DNA of 64,000 nt from Mediannikoviicoccus vaginalis (GCF_928097925.1 NZ_CAKMRI010000001.1:992001-1056000); one strand, 5' to 3'; positions 46,874 through 55,066 are shown, numbered from the stretch's first letter. Translations and numbers: made by a program. The notes: generated from the sequence alone by a model not told the origin.

Positions 46874-47140
46874 TACGCACTCTCCCGGCTTTGACTCCCT
46901 ACCTCTTAACGTTACTTATGTAGTTAGCTCGAAATAGGCTACCTTACGGCACATAGAAATGACTACTTATGGCTGCTTCGTTCCCGATCTGACCAGGTTC
47001 ATAGGTTTCTATTGCGTAAGACCCACTTGTCAACACCACTTGCATAAGGCTGACTTAAATTGTAAAGAGCCGGGGCCGGGAATTCGACCCTGCTGTAGCG
47101 ATTGCAGGTTCAGGGCATCGCTAGTTCCCCGTCTAGTGCA
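46874..47140 (-). ncRNA. ffs: Signal recognition particle RNA, large Gram-positive type
   Basis: About 267 nt. The 5' part has the Alu-domain sequences GGGGAACTAGCGATGCCCTG and CTGCAATCGCTACAGCAGGG, seen in Gram-positive SRP RNAs. The Ffh-binding apical domain is present as CCTGGTCAGATCGGGAACG followed by AAGCAGCC. The 5' end GCACT pairs with the 3' end AGTGC. It begins directly after the CCA of tRNA-Ser and ends at a terminator, so both are made from one precursor. The SRP RNA pairs with Ffh to target membrane proteins to SecYEG. Confidence 0.93.
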
Positions 47141-47231
47141 TGGCGGAGAATGAGGGATTTGAACCCTCGAGACGCTCATCACGCCTACACGATTTCCAAT
47201 CGTGCTCCTTAAGCCGCTCGGACAATTCTCC
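47141..47231 (-). tRNA. tRNA-Ser (anticodon GGA)
   Basis: 91 nt with an encoded CCA. Acceptor GGAGAAT/ATTCTCC, anticodon stem CACGA/TCGTG with loop TTGGAAA (anticodon GGA, reads UCC/UCU), a long variable arm as in type II tRNAs, and T arm GAGGG-TTCAAAT-CCCTC. Discriminator base G fits tRNA-Ser. It is immediately upstream of the SRP RNA. Confidence 0.95.
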
Positions 47232-47245
47232 AAGTACAGATTTTA

Positions 47246-47274
47246 ATTATAGACTAAATAGAACAAATTGTCAA
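47246..47274 (-). promoter_or_regulatory. Consensus promoter for tRNA-Ser / SRP RNA
   Basis: TTGACA (47269-47274), exactly 17 bp, and TATAAT (47246-47251) on the minus strand, 15 bp before the tRNA 5' end. Confidence 0.88.
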
Positions 47275-47314
47275 CTGACTATTGCTTTGTGCAACACAAC
47301 TGTTGCTTATAAGA

Positions 47315-47348
47315 AAAAGAAAATCCACTGAGGTTTCCCCCAGTGGAT
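47315..47348 (-). terminator. Terminator after the 723-residue surface protein
   Basis: Minus-strand ATCCACTG and CAGTGGAT flank a 10-base loop and are followed by TTTCTTTTTC. Confidence 0.7.
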
Positions 47349-47365
47349 TAATTTTTTAAATTTGA

Positions 47366-49537
47366 TTACTTACCAACAATAATTTGGTCTAATTCTTTAG
47401 CAATTCCTTCAGAAACTGATGAAGTACCACCAACTATAGTAATTTCAGTCATCTTGTTGTCTCTTAGATATTTAGCTAAGTCTTTACCTAGAACAGTCTT
47501 AGATTCTGATAATAAGATAGGAGCTTTAATCTTCCATCCTAATTGACCAGCTGCTAATGCGTCTGCAAAGTTAGTTCCGTCTACTATGATTGCTTGTCCA
47601 GCGTTCATAAAGTATTGATCAGCAACTGCCATTGCAGTTAATTGTCTATTTTGTCCCTTTAATCTTTGAACATTTGAAACAGTGATTTGTGCATAAGCCT
47701 TTTCAGAAACTGCGCCAGTACCACCAACTACAGTTACTTCTTTAATACCATAGTCTTTGTTTTCAATAGCATCTTTTACTACCTTTGGAAGGCTGTCTTT
47801 TGATGTTAAAAGAATTGGTCTAGCATACATAGCTGCTGGAACAGATGCAACTAATGCGTCTGCAAAGTTTTCTCCAGAAGCTAGGAATACATTTCTAACA
47901 TCTCCTTCTTGAACTTTCATATTTTGACCATTCTTTAAGAAATGTTGTAATACTTTTACAGAAGTTTCATATCTATTAGTTCCTGCAATTCTTTCTGTCT
48001 TAAGACCTATTTTTTCTAATTCGTCTTGAACAGATCCTGAAATTGCACTGTTACCACCAATAATAGTAACCTTTTTAGCTTCAACATCTTTTAGATATTC
48101 AGCAACTGTCTTGTCTAATTTAGAAACACCATTTAATACTAATGGAGCATGTTTTAATCCAACAAGTCCGTTAGCAACTAATGCGTCTGCATAGATATCT
48201 CCAGAAGCTAATATAACTTCTTTTTGAGGTCCTTTAAATGAGTTCTTAGCAACTTCTACAGAAGTAGCATATCTGTTTGAACCTTTAATTCTATTAGTAT
48301 GGATTCCACCTTCTGGAATTAAAGTGAATTTAACATGCATTACGTTATCTTTCATTTCAACGCCTTCTAGTGTTGCATATTGAGGAACTCTATATCCTTC
48401 AGCTTTAACAACAGCTACTCTGTTGTAAAGTGGTATATTTGTAAAGTAACCTTCTCTAGCTGTGTTTGTAGCATCTAATACTCTAATGAAACTAACAAGG
48501 TCTGGGTTTTCAAATACTGCCTTACCTTCTTCATTTGTAGTTTGAGTAGCTAATACCTTACCAAATGATTCTTCTTTTTGCCATTCAGTAGTATTACCTT
48601 GAAGTTCAACTGTTGCTCCCTTTAATGGAGTTAAAGCTTCTTCACCGTGAATATCTACCATTCTGTTGTCGCCTTCTACAGTTACAACTAATTTAGTAAT
48701 TACATCAACAGGTCTTAAATATGCAGCTCTATCGCTTGAATTTCTATTAAAGTCAGCTACTGCTACAAGTTCTCCATTAACAACAAAACCTACAACAGTT
48801 GTTGCGTATTTACCTTCGCCAATTGAGTAATCAGCTGCAGTTGCAAGTTCTTGAACTTTTTCTTTAGTTAAACCATATTCACCATATTTGTCAGTTTTTC
48901 CTGTGAAAAGAGCTTTTCTATCTGTATCTACAAGATATCCTCCATCTTTTCCAGTATAAGCAGTTTTATCTTCGTTTACTTTTAGTGGAACAATGCTGAA
49001 GTCTTGGAAAGGAGCTGTCTTTGCATCTTTAGTTAATGTAGTTACAACAAAGAACTCTTTTGATTTTGGTTCAACATATAAATCAAAGTGATATTCTTCT
49101 TTAAGTTCTATTGGCTTACCATTAGGATCTGTATTAAATGAGTATTTCCATTGAGTTCCTGGAACAACCAATTTAGCATTATATGCTTTTTCATTAGACA
49201 CATTTGGATTCATATCTCCAACAACTATAGTATAAGTCGCTTCTGGTAACAGTGGACTTTTTAATTCAAAAGTATGTTTTCCATTTTCTGTAACGCCCCA
49301 ATCAACTTGTTGGAAATCTTTTCCTTCCTTGCCTGTTTTGTCAACATAAAGCGTAACTTTTTGATTTACACCGTCGAATTTGCCATCTTTACTAGCTGAA
49401 ACATTGATTTTTACTGTATTGTCTTTTTTAGTTTCAGACTTAGCTGCATCTTCTGTGTTAGCTAATGCAGGAACAACAGCTGTAAAAATCATAGCAAAAG
49501 CTAAAAGTAATGACATTATCTTATTGCTTTTTTTCAT
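47366..49537 (-). CDS. Surface protein with N-terminal domain and three C-terminal CWB2 repeats
   Basis: A 723-residue exported protein. Signal peptide KKSNKIMSLLLAFAMIFTAV ending near ALANTEDA; residues about 35-400 form a beta-rich region with no motif I recognise (KDNTVKINVSASKDGKFDGV, VVVGDMNPNVSN, and later blocks that look like surface or collagen-binding-type beta domains); then three CWB2 repeats beginning TNRIKGSNRYATSVEVA, ERIAGTNRYETSVKV and QRLKGQNRQLTAMAVA. The architecture is that of an S-layer-like or adhesin protein. Its upstream region of more than 500 bp is unusual and gene-free. Confidence 0.88.
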   Translation of the reverse strand: MKKSNKIMSLLLAFAMIFTAVVPALANTEDAAKSETKKDNTVKINVSASKDGKFDGVNQKVTLYVDKTGKEGKDFQQVDWGVTENGKHTFELKSPLLPEATYTIVVGDMNPNVSNEKAYNAKLVVPGTQWKYSFNTDPNGKPIELKEEYHFDLYVEPKSKEFFVVTTLTKDAKTAPFQDFSIVPLKVNEDKTAYTGKDGGYLVDTDRKALFTGKTDKYGEYGLTKEKVQELATAADYSIGEGKYATTVVGFVVNGELVAVADFNRNSSDRAAYLRPVDVITKLVVTVEGDNRMVDIHGEEALTPLKGATVELQGNTTEWQKEESFGKVLATQTTNEEGKAVFENPDLVSFIRVLDATNTAREGYFTNIPLYNRVAVVKAEGYRVPQYATLEGVEMKDNVMHVKFTLIPEGGIHTNRIKGSNRYATSVEVAKNSFKGPQKEVILASGDIYADALVANGLVGLKHAPLVLNGVSKLDKTVAEYLKDVEAKKVTIIGGNSAISGSVQDELEKIGLKTERIAGTNRYETSVKVLQHFLKNGQNMKVQEGDVRNVFLASGENFADALVASVPAAMYARPILLTSKDSLPKVVKDAIENKDYGIKEVTVVGGTGAVSEKAYAQITVSNVQRLKGQNRQLTAMAVADQYFMNAGQAIIVDGTNFADALAAGQLGWKIKAPILLSESKTVLGKDLAKYLRDNKMTEITIVGGTSSVSEGIAKELDQIIVGK

Positions 49538-50095
49538 GATTAAAAATCATCCTCCTATAAAAATTTTGTTCAACTTCTATGAACCTTGGAAGTTAAACTT
49601 TGCTTTGCACCCATTGAAGGGGCTTTAAAAGTACACCTTCAATGTACTACGTAGTTATAAGCCAAGTCCTCTTCTTTGATCCTTTGAAGTTGTTTGCCCA
49701 AAAGCATAGGCATATAATAAACAACTTTCGTTGTTATTACCTTTTTCAATAGAGTTAAAAGCTCTAACTCTATCTTATGGGTATTATACCATAAGTTCTA
49801 AGTTTTTAAAATAGTTATTTGTTCTATTTTAAAATACTTAACTAAAGTCCATGTAAAAGTTTATTATTGAACTTCTTCTCTCTTATATTATACCTCATTT
49901 TTGGAGTCTAAAACTTTTTTTATATTTTTTTTGTGGGTCATTTATTAAAGCAATTTGCTTTATCATGTTATCTTGATATTTATAGTATAGCAGTTTGTGT
50001 TTTTTTCGCAAGTTGTAATTGTTACAAAATTCTTACATTTTATTTTTTACGTAATTTGTAACCATTTTGTAACTACTTTCCTTCTTTGGTATGTT
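49538..50095 (-). promoter_or_regulatory. Long gene-free upstream region of the surface-protein gene
   Basis: About 560 bp with no repeat-array modules and no gene. On the minus strand it contains several dyads: ATAGAGTTA/TAACTCTAT (about 49747-49775), CTTATGG...TAT/ATA...CCATAAG (about 49777-49798) around a TATAAT, and AGTACA/TGTACT (49629-49648). A second TATAAT is near 49890. Together they indicate a long structured leader with possible alternative promoters; I could not pick one start point. A well-conserved leader often marks abundant surface-protein mRNAs. Confidence 0.4.
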
Positions 50096-50097
50096 AC

Positions 50098-50103
50098 TAT
50101 AAT
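50098..50103 (+). promoter_or_regulatory. -10 element of the candidate small RNA
   Basis: TATAAT on the plus strand; a start 7-8 bases downstream would place the RNA 5' end exactly at the first stem of the candidate small RNA. The -35 region is weak. Confidence 0.45.
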
Positions 50104-50109
50104 AGTAGT

Positions 50110-50185
50110 AAATAGGTCAATTTTTGTTCATCCTCCCAAATGTGAACCAAGACCTATGGGCCCGAGAAATCGGGTCCTTTTTTTT
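50110..50185 (+). ncRNA. Candidate small RNA with a CCUCCC loop and terminator
   Basis: About 75 nt. Outer stem ATAGGTC (50112-50118) with GACCTAT (50151-50157); inner stem GTTCA (50126-50130) with TGAAC (50143-50147), closing a 10-nt loop that holds CCTCCC (50132-50137), an anti-Shine-Dalgarno sequence. A terminator follows: GGGCCCGA, GAAA tetraloop, TCGGGTCC and T8 (50158-50185). A TATAAT lies just upstream. Layout and exposed C-rich loop are those of trans-acting small RNAs that pair with ribosome binding sites. No homologue is recognised. Confidence 0.6.
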
Positions 50186-50800
50186 GAATTTTTTTGAAAA
50201 AATTCAAACTTTAAAAGTTATTTTTATTTTGGTTTGTAGGGTTCTACCCTACGACTTTTTTATTACTAATAAGTTTTTTCTTTTAACCAAGGGGAGAACT
50301 AAGAAACCTTTTCGTATGGTTTCTAACGTTCTCCCCTTGAAATCCCCTCTTCCTTACCTTCCAAACGACTTGGGGATATCCCCAAGACCCCTTTTGGAAA
50401 GTGGTTGGAAAGCTATGGCTTTCCTTGTTGTGCCTTCGGCACGTTATTTTTTTGTTTTGTAGGTTGATGACTACGACTTTTTTATTTCTAGTATATTTTT
50501 TCTTTCTAATCCCAGGGACAGGATGAAGGGGACCCAAGATTTCCCAACATATCCTATCCCTGAAACCCAACCTTTTACACCCTTAAAACGCTTGGGGATA
50601 CCCCAAACCCCAATGTAAGTTGTAGAAAAACTTGTTGGATTTTCTTCTGTATGTATTGTTTTGTTTTGTGTAATCTTATTTGACTATATTCTTATTTTCC
50701 AAAAGTAAATCACAATATTTGAGATTCTTCGACTCCAATTTTTTTGTGCCAAAAAAATTTTCGCTCAGAATGACATTCAGGTAAGTAAATCACTATACTA
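50186..50800. repeat. Intergenic stem-loop array 8
   Basis: No gene. GAATTTTTTT/AAAAAATTC (50186-50206); GTAGGG/CCCTAC (50237-50253); reversed CAAGGGGAG long hairpin (50288-50340) joined directly to a CTTGGGG/CCCCAAG hairpin (50370-50387) that elsewhere belongs to the CAAGGGGGA type, so this is a chimeric unit; GGAAAGC/GCTTTCC; GTGCC-TTC-GGCAC (about 50430-50442); GTAGG; a variant long palindrome with GGGACAGGAT / ATCCTATCCC arms (about 50515-50565); CTTGGGG/CCCCAA; GAAAA hairpin; GATTCTTCGAC element (50722-50775). Confidence 0.88.
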
Positions 50801-50831
50801 CAATTAAAGCATGTTGCAACTATAACTATTA

Positions 50832-50869
50832 ATAAAAATGATGAGGAAGTTATTAAAAGTGTCCTCATC
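50832..50869 (-). terminator. Terminator after the toxin-antitoxin operon
   Basis: Minus-strand GATGAGGA and TCCTCATC flank a 14-base loop and are followed by a short T run. Confidence 0.65.
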
Positions 50870-50886
50870 AAAATTATTTTATTACA

Positions 50887-51201
50887 TTATTTAATTTTAT
50901 TTTCGTAATCTTGCTTGAAGTGAAATATCTTATCGATAAAAACATTGTTTTGTTGGATTCTATACAAAATAAAATAATCATGTTTAGAAAAATTAAGTCG
51001 TCTGTATCCTAGTTCTTTAAGTCTTAAGTTATCGCATAGCTTAAAACTTCCTGCTGAATGGCTTAGCTTTTGAATAATTTCAGAAAAATCATTCATAATA
51101 CTTTCGGCAGCTTCTTTATTTTTCTTTTCAAACAGAATGTATTTAATGATATTGTCTAAATCTATTTCTGCTTCTTTTGTAAGTAAAACTTTATATTCCA
51201 T
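50887..51201 (-). CDS. ParE/RelE-type toxin
   Basis: A 104-residue protein, MEYKVLLTKEAEIDLDNIIK, with RLKELGYRRLNFSKHDYFILYRI and IDKIFHFKQDYE, matching the ParE/RelE toxin fold (ribosome-dependent mRNA cleavage or gyrase poisoning in the family). Its start overlaps the antitoxin end by 11 bp. The pair sits between two repeat arrays. Confidence 0.85.
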   Translation of the reverse strand: MEYKVLLTKEAEIDLDNIIKYILFEKKNKEAAESIMNDFSEIIQKLSHSAGSFKLCDNLRLKELGYRRLNFSKHDYFILYRIQQNNVFIDKIFHFKQDYENKIK

Positions 51202-51475
51202 ATTTTTCTTTTAGCTCTGATACCACTTCAACAGCTTCTTTATATTCTCCTCTTTCTGCTGATCTACGTGATTTTTCTAATAGTTTTAATATTTCTTCTT
51301 CTGTTAGTGTTTCGTTTTCTGTTTTTCTTTTTATTTCAAATGGTATTCCATTGTTTGAAACGGCTTGTGTTAAAAACATTCGGATTGCTGTTGTTGTATC
51401 TAGTCCTAGGTCTTTAAATAGTTCATCTGCTTTATTTTTTAGTTCATCGTCTAGTCGAAGTTGTATATTTGCCAT
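51191..51475 (-). CDS. RelB/DinJ-type antitoxin
   Basis: A 94-residue protein. MANIQLRLDDELKNKADELF and GLDTTTAIRMFLTQAV form a ribbon-helix-helix DNA-binding N-terminus, followed by an acidic helical tail that would bind the toxin. GGAGG precedes the ATG. Upstream gene of the two-gene operon, as usual for this family, and probably autorepressed. Confidence 0.85.
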   Translation of the reverse strand: MANIQLRLDDELKNKADELFKDLGLDTTTAIRMFLTQAVSNNGIPFEIKRKTENETLTEEEILKLLEKSRRSAERGEYKEAVEVVSELKEKYGI

Positions 51476-51549
51476 GTTTTCCTCCTTGTTTTAACTAGAT
51501 ATTATCAAAGTAGCATTGCTTTGTCAATTCTTTTGTAATGATATAGCAG

Positions 51550-51960
51550 TGGATGGGTCACTTTCCCACAGGAAAGTATATCAAAGTGTTTTTTGTTTTT
51601 GTTTTGTTTTGTATGGTTTCACCCTACGACCTATTTATTTCTAATATATGTCTTCTTTTTATTCCACCAAGGGGGACAAGGCACCGTTTCGTACGGTTCC
51701 TATCCCCCTTGAAAACCCCCTTTACCTCCCAACGACTTGGGGATATCCCCAAGACCCCTTTTGTAAAGCGATAGGAAAGCTAAGGCTTTCCTGCAATTTT
51801 CTTAGTTTTGTTTTGCTAGATTTTATTTTATTTTGTATTTATTTCTAGTCTTTTTATTTACTCTCTTGAGATTCTTCGACTACAAAATTTTTTTCAAAAA
51901 TTTTTCCGCTCAGAATGACATTCAGGTGAGTGTTTCGCTATATCACAATGAAAGTGTGTC
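51550..51960. repeat. Intergenic stem-loop array 9
   Basis: No gene. GTATGG/CCCTAC remnant (about 51610); reversed CAAGGGGGA long hairpin (about 51667-51712); CTTGGGG/CCCCAAG (51737-51754); GGAAAGC/GCTTTCC (51774-51791); GATTCTTCGAC element (51869-51922). Confidence 0.85.
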
Positions 51961-52119
51961 GCAACTTTAATTATTAATTAAAATGATGCGAAGTTTTAAA
52001 AAGCTACTTTATTTTTACTTATCACAGGAAGTATTAATTTTTTTCATTCTATTAAATTATATTTAAAGGGGTCGATTTAGACTCCTTTATGATTTCTTTC
52101 GTCTCTCAATTTTATTTAT

Positions 52120-52174
52120 AAATCAAAAGACCCGACTTGGTCCGCATTGTTAAGAGGCGTGTCGGGTACTGTTA
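52120..52174 (-). ncRNA. Second candidate small RNA (hairpin after a consensus promoter)
   Basis: About 55 nt on the minus strand. ACCCGAC and GTCGGGT (52161-52167 and 52130-52136) form a 7-bp stem; inside is a possible CGC/GCG pair with a CUCUU loop, so CCUC is exposed. TCTTTTG follows. It is preceded by a strong promoter (52181-52209). It is not part of an array module and no open frame accounts for it. The terminator T run is short, so the 3' end is uncertain. Confidence 0.45.
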
Positions 52175-52180
52175 GTTATT

Positions 52181-52209
52181 ATGATAGGTCAATGTTTTTG
52201 CTTTGTCAA
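52181..52209 (-). promoter_or_regulatory. Promoter of the second candidate small RNA
   Basis: Minus-strand TTGACA (52204-52209), 17 bp, TATCAT (52181-52186). Confidence 0.65.
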
Positions 52210-52379
52210 TTATTTTTTACTAAATATTTCCATACCACACCTATTGCATTTACGCTTTAATATCAACTTTTGAACGCGCGTTTGTAAAGTTTGGTGATTT
52301 TTGGGAATATGTAAAAGTGTTTGATGCTGAATTTTAATACTCCTCGAATTCGAAGGGGATTTAAAATTGGTGGAAGTTT

Positions 52380-53475
52380 GTTAAACTTAGAAAAACATAT
52401 TATGGGGGTTTAGCGTGAACTTTCTGCTAGAAAGTTCACGGGATGTTTCGACTCGCTGTCGCTCGCTCAACATGACACAATTGGGGATAATATTCCTAAG
52501 AATAAAAATGAAGGATTTGCATGCCGTGGGAGTTGTCACCTCCGGTGACACTTTCCTAACGGAAAGAGAGATTCTTCGACTACAATTTTTACTTCGTAAA
52601 AATTTTCGCTCAGAATGACATAGCGGAGAACTTGAAATTCTAGAAAAGTTAAAAACTTACGAAATACAATTATAAAAATAGAAGAAAATCCAACAAGATT
52701 TTCTTCCACTTATATTGGGGTTTGGGGTATCCCCAAGCGTTTTAAGGGTGTAAAAGGTTCGGGTTTCAGGGTAAGGATATGAGGGGAAATCGCAATCCCC
52801 TTCATCCTTACCCTGAGATTAGGAATGAAAATGTTGGTAGTAAAATGATTTGTTAAGTTTGTTAAACTTAGAAAAACATATTATGGAACATTAACGAACA
52901 CTTTTTAGGAAAAAGTGTTCGAGATTCTTCGACTTCAATTTTTGCTTTGTAAAAATTTCCGCTCAGAATGACAGAGCGAGGGACTAACATTTCTAGAAAA
53001 GTTGAAAACTTACAAAATACAATTATAAAATTAGAAGAAAATCCAACAAGATTTTCTTCCTCTTACTAAGCAGGTTTTCAGGACGGCCAGTCCTGAATCG
53101 TTTGGAGGGTAAGGAAGATGGGATTTCAAGGGGAGAACGTTAGAAACCATACGAAAAGGTTTCTTAGTTCTCCCCTTGGTTGAAAGAGAAAGTGGATTAG
53201 AAACAAAAAAATTGTAGGGCTTTCACCCTACAAAATTCACTTCGATATAGTTTTACGAAAACTTTCTTAAAAGAAAGTTTCCGAGATTCTTCGATTCCAA
53301 AAATTTCTTTCAGAAATTTTTTTCACTCAGAATGACACACGTGGGGCTATCACATTTTGAGTATGAACTCATAAAGCAAATGCCGTAAGGCAAATAAAAC
53401 GTAAAATAAGCCTAGAAATAAAAAAGGTTGTAGGGTATAACCCTACAAACCAAAACAAAAAAAATAAATTTTTCA
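52380..53475. repeat. Intergenic stem-loop array 10
   Basis: No gene. Stem CGTGAACTTTC (52414-52440) with an ATGTT/AACAT element (52441-52476); GGTGACACTTTCC remnant (52540-52566); element (52568-52620); GAAAATC/GATTTTC (52684-52703); TTGGGG/CCCCAA hairpin; long GGTAAGGAT palindrome (about 52767-52814); stem CGAACACTTTTT (52895-52921) and element (52921-52973); GAAAATC, CAGGAC and CAAGGGGAG hairpins (53036-53180); GTAGGG/CCCTAC (about 53215-53231); stem with CTTTC/GAAAG (53255-53283) and element (53283-53335); GTAGGG/CCCTAC near 53428. Between 51960 and 52380 I see no module other than the small-RNA candidate. Confidence 0.88.
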
Positions 53476-53500
53476 TTGAAAGTTTTTTAAAACTTTCACT
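53473..53500 (-). terminator. Possible terminator after the 184-residue lipoprotein
   Basis: Minus-strand GAAAGTTT and AAACTTTC pair; the following T run is interrupted, so this is a weak call. Confidence 0.4.
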
Positions 53501-54053
53501 ACTTTATCCCTAGATCCTTCTCAACATTGTAATATATATCCCATGGATGCTCCTGGTCTGTCTCTATTATCCCACTAAACACATACTTTCCATTTTCTTC
53601 ATAGAGTCTCCAGTGTTTAAAGTGGATATTTTCTTGGTTTTCATATTTCTTATTGTAGTCTTCCAAGGCTCTGTCATAAATCTTGTCCATATTCTTCAGT
53701 ATCTCTTTTGGAATTGGTTCGCCCTTTGACGAAATTCTCCTGGTGTGTGATTCGTCCTGACTATCGTTTGTATATTTGGCTCTTACTCCATTTTCGGAAT
53801 TACTTAGTAGCTCAAAGTTATGTTTATCATTTTCCGTGTCATAGGAATAATTTATGGTGTCAAGGGGTAATTCGTAGTCCTGGGTGAAATCTTTTATAAC
53901 CGCATTGGAATACTCTTCCATTTTGTCCATTATAATATTTTCCTTACTCACTGCTGGCGTAAGCGCAGCCTGTGTTGGGTCACTATTTATATCTACGCCC
54001 TTACAGCCCACTAAGAGAAATATACTCATTATAAAAACGAAAAACTTTTTCAT
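53499..54053 (-). CDS. Lipoprotein of unknown function
   Basis: 184 residues with lipobox LLVGC and no further recognised domain. It has weak similarity in layout to the preceding 203-residue lipoprotein: both have a K..D.I.....L......N stretch (KNMDKIYDRALEDYNKKY here) before a WRLYEENGKYVFSG-like tail, so they look like diverged tandem paralogues. Last gene of a glutaredoxin-lipoprotein-lipoprotein row, with a terminator between the two lipoproteins. Role unknown. Confidence 0.75.
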   Translation of the reverse strand: MKKFFVFIMSIFLLVGCKGVDINSDPTQAALTPAVSKENIIMDKMEEYSNAVIKDFTQDYELPLDTINYSYDTENDKHNFELLSNSENGVRAKYTNDSQDESHTRRISSKGEPIPKEILKNMDKIYDRALEDYNKKYENQENIHFKHWRLYEENGKYVFSGIIETDQEHPWDIYYNVEKDLGIK

Positions 54054-54068
54054 ATCCCACCCCTATGT

Positions 54069-54100
54069 AAAAATAGTATTAGGCCTACACCTAATACTAT
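54069..54100 (-). terminator. Terminator between the two lipoproteins
   Basis: Minus-strand ATAGTATTAGG and CCTAATACTAT, 11 bp perfect with a 6-base loop, followed by T4-5. The last lipoprotein is probably expressed by partial readthrough or separately. Confidence 0.75.
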
Positions 54101-54105
54101 CCTAT

Positions 54106-54717
54106 TTAAAATTCGTTAACTACATTGTATTTATACTCTGTAGTTTTGTTGCCTGAAACTACTTCGGACTTAAATTCTAGAACTCCGTCATCAAATTCAA
54201 GTTCCCATTCTTTGGCAATCATATTGTCGGTTCCATTTGCACTTGCAAATTCATCTAGTGATTTATTAATCATTTCATCTATCTTTTCCAAGTATTTTTC
54301 ATCAATGGCAGTGAATGCATCGTCTTCATTTTCTGACTTAACTTTAGTTTGTCCTGATTTTGCGTCAAGTTCTAATTCGTGTTCCATTCCTTGTTCTCTA
54401 CCAGTAATGTCATATTGATATCTGTCATCGTAGTCGTATGACACGCTTGTGATTTGTGCGTTTGGAAACTCTGTTTTAAACTTTTCAATAGCGTCATTTA
54501 CGCCATATTGCTCTTCATGTTGTCCTGCTGCTTCATTTGGTTCGTTAGCTGCTTCTGTTCCTTCTGTAGCTTCTGTATTATTAGTTTCATTTTGAGTTTC
54601 AGTTACAGCTGGAGCGTCAGTTGTATTTGCATCATCTGTTGTAGTTGCAGGCTTATCACAACCGGCTAAAAATACGGTTGTTGCTAAAATTCCTGCCAAT
54701 ATTATTTTCTTATTCAA
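54106..54717 (-). CDS. PepSY-like lipoprotein
   Basis: 203 residues with lipobox VFLAGC, then a long Thr/Glu/Asn-rich linker (TTDDANTTDAPAVTET...) and a globular part with ITSVSYDYDDRYQYDITG and HELELDAKSGQTKVKSENED, which resembles PepSY domains. PepSY proteins often restrain peptidases or sense surface conditions, but the role here is not known. It starts 15 bp after the glutaredoxin gene. Confidence 0.75.
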   Translation of the reverse strand: MNKKIILAGILATTVFLAGCDKPATTTDDANTTDAPAVTETQNETNNTEATEGTEAANEPNEAAGQHEEQYGVNDAIEKFKTEFPNAQITSVSYDYDDRYQYDITGREQGMEHELELDAKSGQTKVKSENEDDAFTAIDEKYLEKIDEMINKSLDEFASANGTDNMIAKEWELEFDDGVLEFKSEVVSGNKTTEYKYNVVNEF

Positions 54718-54732
54718 AAAATCACCTTCCGT

Positions 54733-54972
54733 CTATAATAATTCTGATTTTAAAAACGCAATGATATCGCTAGATTCGTACATAGGTTTGCCATCAACAA
54801 AAAGACATGGAACTTGGTTCATTCCACCTTCGTCAACAAGTCTTTTCTTGGCGCTATCATCTTTAACAATATCTAGTAATTCGATTTTATCTCTTAATTC
54901 ATGTTTGTCAATAAATCTAAATACCTTTTGACAAAATGGACAGCTGTCCTTATAAAATAATTCTAATTTCAT
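54733..54972 (-). CDS. Glutaredoxin-like thiol protein
   Basis: A 79-residue thioredoxin-fold protein with the active-site motif CPFC (FYKDSCPFCQKVFRF) and the VPCLFVDGKPMYESSDI cis-proline region. It would act in thiol-disulfide exchange in the cytoplasm. AAGGAGGAG precedes the ATG. It heads a row with two lipoprotein genes. Confidence 0.88.
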   Translation of the reverse strand: MKLELFYKDSCPFCQKVFRFIDKHELRDKIELLDIVKDDSAKKRLVDEGGMNQVPCLFVDGKPMYESSDIIAFLKSELL

Positions 54973-55066
54973 TTAACTCCTCCTTAATCAGTGTCCTTAA
55001 TTATATACCCTTTGTAAATTCAAATAAACAGATAAAGCAAAACGTAGACATTTTGTAACAATTCGG

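Noticed and set aside
47030-47233. 67-codon frame starting MENCPSGLRSTIGNRVGV
   Set aside because: It is the reading of tRNA-Ser and the start of SRP RNA, a known false gene.
50111-50150. Minus-strand GGGAGG-ATG leader peptide opposite the small-RNA candidate
   Set aside because: The frame is only four codons and lies within the hairpin; the plus-strand terminator argues for the other strand.
52214-52330. Minus-strand frame ending KRKCNRCGMEIFSKK-stop, a possible zinc-ribbon remnant
   Set aside because: No start or ribosome binding site, no continuation upstream, and too short to judge.
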